From positions 1 through 64,000 of the forward strand of contig JAYVQG010000202.1 in the NCBI GenBank assembly GCA_043757025.1: a stretch of 64,000 bases of DNA. Reading direction: 5' to 3'. Positions 35,152-42,063 of this stretch are shown here, one piece after another. Origin of the DNA: Limnoglobus sp043757025. Its GTDB lineage: Bacteria > Planctomycetota > Planctomycetia > Gemmatales > Gemmataceae. Below the pieces are notes generated by a model, which saw only the letters and a program-made list of their open reading frames with translations, ran no database searches and was not told the DNA's origin. Position 1 is the first letter of the stretch, and each line of letters starts with the position of its first letter. Made by a program: the position numbers and the translations under genes.

Positions 35152-36005
35152 ACCTCTCGATTCTGTATCGCGGGCCGCTTTCCAGTTGCAACTATGCCTG
35201 CGATTATTGCCCGTTCGCGAAGCGGACCGAAACGGCTGCGGAACTGGCCGCCGACCGTGCCGACTTGGAGCGATTCGTCGATTGGGTGGCCGCACAGACG
35301 AATCGCCGAATCGGCGTGCTGTTCACGCCGTGGGGCGAGGCGCTCGTTCGCAAGTGGTATCGCGACGCCATCGTGCGGCTCACGCAACTCGAACATGTGG
35401 ATAAAGCGGCAATCCAGACGAATCTATCGTGCAAACTCGATTGGACCGAGCTTTGCAACAAGCAAAAACTCGGGCTGTGGTGTACCTATCACCCCGCCGA
35501 AACAACGCGAGAACGCTTCCTGAAACAGTGCCTCGATTTGCACGCGCGCGGCATTCGCTTCAGCGTCGGCGTCGTGGGATTGACCGAACATGCAACGGAA
35601 ATTGCCGCGATTCGGGCGTCACTTCCCGAAGAAATCTACGTCTGGATCAATGCGTATAAACGAGAAGTCGAGTATTATTCCGCGGAGATCCTACAGCAGT
35701 TCGAGCGAGTCGATCCGTTGTTTCCGTTGAATAACCAGTACCACGAAAGCCTCGGCGAACGCTGTCGCGCAGGGCATACCGCAATCACCGTCGACGGTAC
35801 TGGCGTGGTCCGGCGTTGCCACTTCATCGACCGCCCCATCGGCAACCTTTACGATGGCAGTTTCGAGAAAGCACTCATCGCGCGACCCTGCACGAACGAC
35901 ACCTGCGGTTGCCACATCGGCTACGTTCACCTCGAACGATTGAACCTTTACGAAACGTTCGGCAACGGGCTACTCGAACGAATCCCGGCGAAGTTACGGT
36001 CGTAA
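35148..36005 (+). CDS. STM4011-type radical SAM protein
   Basis: This 285-aa radical SAM protein has the cluster motif at Cys14, Cys18 and Cys21 (SCNYACDYC). A second set of cysteines near the C-terminus (GERCRAG, VRRCHF, RPCTNDTCGCH) could bind an auxiliary iron-sulfur cluster, as in SPASM-type peptide-modifying enzymes. It matches the STM4011 family. The ATG at 35148 overlaps the stop of the preceding gene as ATGA, so this is the last gene of the coupled cluster. It converges on a minus-strand lipoprotein gene 47 bases away. Confidence 0.9.
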   Translation: MNLSILYRGPLSSCNYACDYCPFAKRTETAAELAADRADLERFVDWVAAQTNRRIGVLFTPWGEALVRKWYRDAIVRLTQLEHVDKAAIQTNLSCKLDWTELCNKQKLGLWCTYHPAETTRERFLKQCLDLHARGIRFSVGVVGLTEHATEIAAIRASLPEEIYVWINAYKREVEYYSAEILQQFERVDPLFPLNNQYHESLGERCRAGHTAITVDGTGVVRRCHFIDRPIGNLYDGSFEKALIARPCTNDTCGCHIGYVHLERLNLYETFGNGLLERIPAKLRS

Positions 36006-36052
36006 GGAACCCTTATCTCAGTATTGCAGTATTACTTGATCGCCCGAAGAGG

Positions 36053-36475
36053 CTACTTCTCGGCTGAAGGCGTCTCGATCCGAGGTGGGAGCAACACGGG
36101 ATCGTTCTCGAAGCGGATGGCGGTCACGTTCCTGATGGCATCGTAGGTGAACCGGAGTGGCTGGCCGACGACCGACCGGCGAACGGCCCGGTATAGCTCG
36201 GTCGGGAACCATACGAATTCGCCAAAGCCGTAGGTAGCGATGGTGCCCATCAGTAGGTAAATGTTCTTCTGTGGCTCCGCGATCTTGCGATGGGTAGTGA
36301 AATCCTCGTAGGGCATACCCTCAGCTTGGCCGGTTGCGGTCGGCAGTCCGAAAGCCTCGTGGACTTTCGCCTGTGTCTTCAACGCGGTCAGATCCTTGCC
36401 GCTGTTGACGACGAGCATCGTGCAGCCGATCGAGGGCAACACGCAGGCGATCAGCAACAGGTAGACGACACGCAT
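36053..36475 (-). CDS. putative lipoprotein
   Basis: This 140-aa protein has a lipoprotein leader ending PSIGC and then VVNSGKDLTALKTQAKVHEAFG, a polar domain with a hydrophobic YLLMGTIATYGFGEFVWFP stretch in the middle. I do not recognise a family. The ATG at 36475 has ggaga five bases upstream; an ATG six codons earlier lacks one. It diverges from the small genes that follow. Confidence 0.75.
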   Translation of the reverse strand: MRVVYLLLIACVLPSIGCTMLVVNSGKDLTALKTQAKVHEAFGLPTATGQAEGMPYEDFTTHRKIAEPQKNIYLLMGTIATYGFGEFVWFPTELYRAVRRSVVGQPLRFTYDAIRNVTAIRFENDPVLLPPRIETPSAEK

Positions 36476-36570
36476 CGAGTCTCCAGATTGCACAGGGGTT
36501 GTTGCATACCCGTGCGGCCCTGGGTGTCAAGTGCAAGAGGCCGACGACGGGGCGTTGTGGAGATTCGATC

Positions 36571-36768
36571 ATGATTGCAAGTGACCAGGAACTGAAAATC
36601 ACTCGAGAGCGAGTATCTTACCTCGTCGATCTTCTGGCCCGGTTGCGCGTCAGTAGTCGCCCCGAGGAGTTGGCCCTCGTTTCGAGTGGGTATCGAGCCG
36701 AAGTCGAACGTATGCAACGCGAGGTTCTCGATTACCTCACTCAACCGGCGACGGCGAAAGCGGGCTAA
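36571..36768 (+). CDS. small helical protein, hypothetical
   Basis: This 65-aa protein starts MIASDQELKITRERV at an ATG eight bases after ggag. Heptad-like helices run through most of it (YLVDLLARLR, YRAEVERMQREVLDYL), suggesting a coiled-coil or small dimeric protein. Similar short proteins occur beside immunity-type genes in planctomycetes. It opens a three-gene run to 37469. Confidence 0.65.
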   Translation: MIASDQELKITRERVSYLVDLLARLRVSSRPEELALVSSGYRAEVERMQREVLDYLTQPATAKAG

Positions 36769-36808
36769 ATCACGATCTCTTCAGCGTTATGTGTCAGAAG
36801 GGCGATCT

Positions 36809-37057
36809 ATGGCATGGAGCGGTGATTTCCATGAATTAAAGGCGTTCCTGCGAGATTTCGCCAACATGGACGGCGATCCTGTACCTTACGATTTCGGCGG
36901 CGTGCTGTTGCTGTGGGTGGCTCTACTGGACAACCTCCAGTCCAACCACAACGACGCCGACTTGTGCGACGTGGCCGGATACTTGTCCCCTGAGCAGGCC
37001 GAGTTTCTGATTCGGCTGGCCGAACGAGTCTGGAATTCACCAGATGTTACGGAATGA
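36809..37057 (+). CDS. small hypothetical protein
   Basis: This 82-aa acidic protein starts MAWSGDFHELKAFLRDF at an ATG seven bases after aaggg, 40 bases after the preceding gene. It has a helical pattern with LLLWVALLDNL and YLSPEQAEFLIRLAERVW. I do not recognise a family. It lies 19 bases before the Imm50-like gene, so the pair may be one functional unit. Confidence 0.65.
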   Translation: MAWSGDFHELKAFLRDFANMDGDPVPYDFGGVLLLWVALLDNLQSNHNDADLCDVAGYLSPEQAEFLIRLAERVWNSPDVTE

Positions 37058-37076
37058 ACTTCAAAACGAGGCTCTG

Positions 37077-37469
37077 ATGTGGTGGGAACTGGCACATAAC
37101 CCGCGTATCGTGTTGGCCTATTACACCCACCCACCGCAGTTGATCGGGGTCGAAATCCATTCTGTCATGCTGCATCGCGATGGGCCGACGCTCGAACTGG
37201 TCGTCGAGTTGCCACGCTTTCCCGATAAGCCCTCGCCACGTTGGACGGTTGGTGCGAACATGGCCTTCGCTAGATTGCGATTCTGTAGCTCCCTGAAACA
37301 AGTGGTACTCTCAGGCTGGAGTACCACAAATGTCGGCGACCTGCTGATCGAGAAATGGGGCGACTGCGTACGATTCCGATTCGACAGCGGTACGGCGCAA
37401 CTATCCGCAACGGCGATGTTCTTCGACGTGACAGGTATTTTCCCCTCGTGCTCTACCCGTTTTCCGTAA
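37077..37469 (+). CDS. Imm50-like immunity protein
   Basis: This 130-aa protein starts MWWELAHNPRIVLAYY, contains GVEIHSVMLHRDGPTLEL, RFPDKPSPRW and FDVTGIF, and resembles the immunity protein 50 (Imm50) family from polymorphic toxin systems. Such proteins bind and neutralise a cognate toxin. The ATG at 37077 has gagg five bases upstream; an ATG at 37044 in frame has no clear site. No toxin gene is visible nearby, so this may be an orphan immunity gene or a member of a related unknown system. Confidence 0.75.
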   Translation: MWWELAHNPRIVLAYYTHPPQLIGVEIHSVMLHRDGPTLELVVELPRFPDKPSPRWTVGANMAFARLRFCSSLKQVVLSGWSTTNVGDLLIEKWGDCVRFRFDSGTAQLSATAMFFDVTGIFPSCSTRFP

Positions 37470-37591
37470 CTTCACCTGTGGCGTTCGGCCTGCACAAAAT
37501 CCTTTCGCTTTTGGCGTCGTTTCATCGGTTTGCGGTTGTTCGACGAATTCGTATCATCGACGCAAACGACCACCTGTGTTGAGGACTGTCG

Positions 37592-40500
37592 ATGTCGAGC
37601 GTACCGTCGAAGCCGTTCAAGAAATTGCTCGTGGCGAATCGTAGTGAAATCGCCATCCGCGTGTTCCGTTCGTCGCACGAACTCGGCATCCGTACCGTGG
37701 CGATTTACTCGCACGAAGACCGCTTCGCGCTGCACCGGTTCAAGGCCGACGAAGCGTATCGCGTCGGTAACCCCGGCGAGCCGATTCGCGCGTACCTCGA
37801 CATTCCGAGTATCGTGGCGCTCGCCAAAGACGTCGGCGTCGATGCGGTCCACCCCGGCTATGGGTTCTTGTCCGAGAATGCGGACTTCGCGCGGGCTTGC
37901 AACGAAGCGGGCATCACCTTCGTTGGCCCAAACCCGACGATTCTCGGCCAACTCGGCGATAAAGTCTCGGCACGCGCCATTGCAAAGCTCGCGAAAGTCC
38001 CGATTCTCTCGGGCAGTGACAAGCCGGTGTCGTCGATCGACGATGCGAAAGTGTTGGCGGAGAAACTCGGCTACCCCGTGATGGTAAAGGCGGCGATGGG
38101 CGGCGGTGGCCGCGGGATGCGACCGGTGTACTCCGCAGATAAACTCGCGGATGCCATCGAGTCCGCACAGAAGGAATCCGCCGCCGCGTTCGGCGTGTCC
38201 GATGTCTTCCTCGAAAAGCTCGTTCAACGCGCGAAGCACATCGAAGTGCAACTCCTCGGCGATAAACACGGCGGATTGGTTCACTTGTACGAACGCGATT
38301 GTTCGATCCAGCGTCGGCACCAGAAAGTCGTCGAACTCGCCCCTGCGCCGAACCTGCCGGTCGATGTGCGTCAGGCGATTCTCGATGCCGCAATTCAGGT
38401 CGGCCGCGCGGTCGGCCTCGACAACGCGGGTACAGTCGAGTTCCTTTACGATGCGGACACCAATCAGTTTTATTTCATCGAAGTCAACCCGCGAATTCAG
38501 GTCGAACATACCGTCACGGAAGTCGTGACCGGGTACGACATCGTTCGCTCGCAAATCCTGATCGCGCAGGGTGTGAAACTGTCCGACCCGGAGATCGGTC
38601 TCGGCGATCAAGCGGCGGTAAAAGTCAACGGCTTCGCGATCCAATGCCGGGTGACGACCGAAGACCCCGCGAACGGCTTCACGCCCGATTATGGCCGCCT
38701 CTCGGCGTATCGCTCATCCGGTGGCGCGGGGATTCGCCTCGATGCGGGGACGGCGTTCGGCGGGGCCGTCATCACGCCGTTCTACGATTCGTTGCTCGTA
38801 AAAGTGACTTCCTCCGGCATCCGGTTCATCGATGCCGCACGTCGAACCGAACGCTGTTTGCAAGAGTTCCGCGTGCGTGGCGTGAAGACGAACATCCCGT
38901 TTTTGCTGAACCTGATCACGCACCCAAAGTTCCTCGATGGCTCGGTAACGACGAAGTTTCTCGACGAAACACCCGAACTGTTCGTGTTCAAGAACCGGCA
39001 AGATCGCGCGTCGAAGTTGCTCTCCTACATCGCGAATATCATCGTGAACGGGCATCCGGAAGTGAAGGACAAGCCACGTCCCGATCTCGGGGCGGGCAAG
39101 GGCGAAGTGCCTTTCCACGTGATACCCGTCAGCCAACTGACGCCCGCGAAACCGGTCGGCTTTCCCAAGGGCACGCGCGACACGTTCAAGGAACTCGGTG
39201 CCGAGCGATTCGCGAAGTGGGTACGCGACCAGAAGCGGTTGCTGATTACCGACACGACGATGCGGGACGCGCACCAATCGCTGTTGGCCACGCGGATGCG
39301 AACGTACGACATGGTGCATGTCGCCTCGGAATACGCACGGCGGCACGCGGACTTTTTCTCCCTGGAAATGTGGGGCGGGGCGACGTTCGATACCTCGATG
39401 CGGTTCCTGAAAGAGTCGCCGTGGGATCGGTTGGCGAAGCTGCGCGAGCGCGTGCCGAACATCTTGTTCCAGATGCTGCTGCGGGCCGCGAGCGCCGTGG
39501 GGTACTCGAACTACCCGGACAACGTGGTGAAGGCGTTCGTGAAGGAATCGGCACAGGCGGGCATGGATATTTTCCGCATTTTCGATGCGTGCAACTGGAT
39601 GCCGAACCTGCGGCTGGCGATCGATGCGGTCCGCGAAACCGACGCGATTGCCGAGGCGGCGATCTGTTACACGGGCGATATTCTCGACCCGAAACGCGAC
39701 AAGTACACGCTGAACTACTTCGTGTCTCTCGCGAAGGAACTCGTCAAAGCGGGTACGCACATTCTGGCGATCAAGGACATGGCGGGGCTGTTGAAGCCGT
39801 ATGCCGCGAAGAAGCTGGTGAAGGCGTTGCGTGCGGAGATCGACGTGCCGATCCACTTCCACACGCACGATTCGGCGGGCGGGCAGATCGCGTCGTACCT
39901 CATGGCCGCAGACGAAGGCGTGGACATCGTCGATTGCGCGTTCGCGCCGATGTCCGGCGTGACGGCCCAGCCGAGCTTGAACGCACTCGTCGAAAGTATG
40001 CGTTACCTCGACCGCGACACCGGGCTGTCATTCGATGAACTTCAAAAGACGGCGTTGTACTGGGAAGAAGTGCGGCGTTACTACGCCCCGTTCGAGGCAG
40101 GGCAATTGGCCGCCACCGCCGACGTGTATTTGCACGAGATGCCGGGCGGGCAGGCGACGAACCTGATGCAGCAAGCGAAGTCGCTCGGCCTCGGGGATCG
40201 TTGGCCGGACGTGTGCCGAATGTATGCGTCGGTGAACGCGATGTTCGGCGACATCGTGAAAGTGACGCCGACCTCGAAGGTCGTCGGCGACATGGCGTTG
40301 TTCATGCTCTCGAACAACCTCACGCCACCCGATGTACTCTCAGGCAAACGCGAGATTTCTTTCCCCGAATCGGTTCGCGAATTCTTCCAGGGGTACCTCG
40401 GCCAACCGCCCGGCGGCTTCCCGAAGGAACTCCAAGCCCGCGTGCTCCGCGGCGAGAAACCGCTGACCGAACGCGCCGGCGCGAGCCTCGCCCCCGCCGA

Positions 40501-41086
40501 CTTCGAAGCCGCCAGCAAGATTCTCGAACCGAAGCTGAAACGCAAGCCGACGGGGCAAGATATTTCGTCGCACTTGCTGTACACGAAGGTCTTTGCGGAC
40601 TTTATCGATCACCTGCACACGTATTCCGACGTCAGCGTGCTTCCGACGTTGACGTTCTTTTTCGGGATGCAGAAGGGCGAAGAAGTCAGCGTCGAAATCG
40701 AACCCGGCAAGACGCTGTTTATCAAGTTCCTCACCGTCGGCGATCCGCACATCGACGGCAAACGCACCGTGTTCTTCGAACTCAACGGCCAGCCGCGCGA
40801 AGTGCTGGTCTACGATCGAAGCCTCACCGGTACTACCATCGAGACGCGCAAGAAAGCCGAGGCCGGCAACCCGAAACACGTTGCCGCACCGATGCCGGGT
40901 TCGGTGGTAGCCGTCATGGTCGAAGTCGGCGAGCCAGTCGCTGCCGGTCAGAAACTGTTGATGATGGAAGCGATGAAAATGCAAACGACACTGTACGCCG
41001 AACGCACCGCGAAAGTGGCCGAGGTGTTGATTAAACCCGGAACGCAAGTCGAAGGCGGCGACCTGCTGATTCGGTTCGACGATTGA
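37592..41086 (+). CDS. pyc: pyruvate carboxylase
   Basis: This 1164-aa biotin enzyme carboxylates pyruvate to oxaloacetate with ATP and bicarbonate. It has the full single-chain order: biotin carboxylase (about residues 8-460; GGGGRGMR ATP loop and NPRIQVEHT), carboxyltransferase (about 545-830; ITDTTMRDAHQS and SLEMWGGATFD), a conserved post-domain, and a C-terminal biotinyl domain with AMKM, where Lys1129 is the biotin site. Length is normal for the family. The ATG follows gaggactgtcg. A hairpin directly after the stop probably serves as terminator. Confidence 0.97.
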   Translation: MSSVPSKPFKKLLVANRSEIAIRVFRSSHELGIRTVAIYSHEDRFALHRFKADEAYRVGNPGEPIRAYLDIPSIVALAKDVGVDAVHPGYGFLSENADFARACNEAGITFVGPNPTILGQLGDKVSARAIAKLAKVPILSGSDKPVSSIDDAKVLAEKLGYPVMVKAAMGGGGRGMRPVYSADKLADAIESAQKESAAAFGVSDVFLEKLVQRAKHIEVQLLGDKHGGLVHLYERDCSIQRRHQKVVELAPAPNLPVDVRQAILDAAIQVGRAVGLDNAGTVEFLYDADTNQFYFIEVNPRIQVEHTVTEVVTGYDIVRSQILIAQGVKLSDPEIGLGDQAAVKVNGFAIQCRVTTEDPANGFTPDYGRLSAYRSSGGAGIRLDAGTAFGGAVITPFYDSLLVKVTSSGIRFIDAARRTERCLQEFRVRGVKTNIPFLLNLITHPKFLDGSVTTKFLDETPELFVFKNRQDRASKLLSYIANIIVNGHPEVKDKPRPDLGAGKGEVPFHVIPVSQLTPAKPVGFPKGTRDTFKELGAERFAKWVRDQKRLLITDTTMRDAHQSLLATRMRTYDMVHVASEYARRHADFFSLEMWGGATFDTSMRFLKESPWDRLAKLRERVPNILFQMLLRAASAVGYSNYPDNVVKAFVKESAQAGMDIFRIFDACNWMPNLRLAIDAVRETDAIAEAAICYTGDILDPKRDKYTLNYFVSLAKELVKAGTHILAIKDMAGLLKPYAAKKLVKALRAEIDVPIHFHTHDSAGGQIASYLMAADEGVDIVDCAFAPMSGVTAQPSLNALVESMRYLDRDTGLSFDELQKTALYWEEVRRYYAPFEAGQLAATADVYLHEMPGGQATNLMQQAKSLGLGDRWPDVCRMYASVNAMFGDIVKVTPTSKVVGDMALFMLSNNLTPPDVLSGKREISFPESVREFFQGYLGQPPGGFPKELQARVLRGEKPLTERAGASLAPADFEAASKILEPKLKRKPTGQDISSHLLYTKVFADFIDHLHTYSDVSVLPTLTFFFGMQKGEEVSVEIEPGKTLFIKFLTVGDPHIDGKRTVFFELNGQPREVLVYDRSLTGTTIETRKKAEAGNPKHVAAPMPGSVVAVMVEVGEPVAAGQKLLMMEAMKMQTTLYAERTAKVAEVLIKPGTQVEGGDLLIRFDD

Positions 41087-41087
41087 A

Positions 41088-41144
41088 GTGGGGCACGTTT
41101 TCAACGTGCCGTACAAATACTGGCACGTAAAAAACGTGCCCCAC
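41088..41144. terminator. bidirectional hairpin, terminator-like
   Basis: A perfect 14-bp outer stem (41088-41101 with 41131-41144) encloses a seven-bp inner stem (41104-41110 with 41122-41128). It lies between convergent pyc and the zinc-ribbon gene, immediately after both stops. The outer stem carries TTTT/AAAA at its inner end, so both strands could terminate here, though there is no external T-run. A related hairpin word occurs at 62846-62870. Confidence 0.6.
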
Positions 41145-41146
41145 GG

Positions 41147-41743
41147 TTACGAAGCCACCTCTTCGGTGTTCGTGGACTTCTTCGGTGGGAGTGTGGCCGA
41201 CGCGAGGAAGTAACCGGCCACGAACGAGATTCCGATCAGCACGGCTATCGCGATGGCGATCATCGCGAGTTTTCGGCGAGACATCACCAGGTGATTGTCG
41301 ATGGCCGCCGGCTTCGATGGCTCGGGTTCGCTGGGCAGCGGTAGGGGCGCGAGCGGTGCGACGGGTGCGGGTGTTGCGTTTTCTTCCAGTCGGGCTTTCC
41401 GCTGCGATTCGTTCTTGGCTTGTGCCAACGCCGGGTTCAACAGCGACTCGAAATCGGGGCGCTCGAAAAGTGGCATCGAGTCCACTTTCTCGGTGGCGGA
41501 ACTCTGCGAATTCGCTCGCGATTTCACTTTCGCGGGTGCGTGGTTCGGCTTATTCACGATTTCCGGCTGAATGACGGGCAATCGTTTTTGATTCGCCGGT
41601 TCGGTGGTTTCGATCGCCACGCCCGCCATCGCGGGCACCATCACCATCGCCGCACATTGCGGGCACTCGACCGACGTCCCGGCCTTCCGGCGCGCAATCG
41701 AGAGCGTCCGTTCGCAGGCCGGACAACGAAACTGAATGGGCAT
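41147..41743 (-). CDS. zinc-ribbon protein with C-terminal membrane anchor
   Basis: This 198-aa protein begins MPIQFRCPACERTL and has a second CxxC (ECPQCAA), so the N-terminal ~35 residues form a zinc ribbon. A long Pro/Ala/Glu-rich disordered linker follows (about residues 45-150) and one membrane helix near the C-terminus (about residues 160-182). This architecture is very common in planctomycetes and the function is unknown. The ATG at 41743 has ggaga upstream; an ATG five codons earlier does not. Confidence 0.85.
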   Translation of the reverse strand: MPIQFRCPACERTLSIARRKAGTSVECPQCAAMVMVPAMAGVAIETTEPANQKRLPVIQPEIVNKPNHAPAKVKSRANSQSSATEKVDSMPLFERPDFESLLNPALAQAKNESQRKARLEENATPAPVAPLAPLPLPSEPEPSKPAAIDNHLVMSRRKLAMIAIAIAVLIGISFVAGYFLASATLPPKKSTNTEEVAS

Positions 41744-41942
41744 ACTCGTCTCCAACATTTTGTCGGTTGTCGCGTTTGTAGTTTAATCACCAAAGGCCCC
41801 AACACAAATCGAGAATGAATTTTTTCGCGACGTTCAGTCGGAAACGTAACGTATTCGATGAAAGATTGTTGGGACCGTCTGCAATAATGAGGTTCACCCA
41901 CGGTGCGCGGACGCCATCCCAACGGCACTTGATTTCTCTTAT

Positions 41943-42000
41943 TGTAGCTGGGGTCTGTGACCCCGGAAGTTACTCACCGGCCTCATAGAGGCCAGCTACA
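41943..42000. repeat. three-stem cruciform repeat
   Basis: A nine-bp outer stem (tgtagctgg at 41943-41951, ccagctaca at 41992-42000) overlaps at its base with two internal hairpins, ggggtc/gacccc (41950-41964) and ggcctc/gaggcc (41979-41993). The element lies in the 320-base gap between two divergent genes, 63 bases before the 847-aa gene. The rest of the gap shows no gene. Confidence 0.75.
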
Positions 42001-42063
42001 TAAGAAAGTCAGTGCCATTAGACGCGACCCTGCGTAAGAACGTGAACCGGAAAGGAATCGCAC

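Noticed and set aside
38299..40038. 579-codon ORF inside pyruvate carboxylase
   Set aside because: It overlaps conserved biotin carboxylase and carboxyltransferase blocks in another frame.
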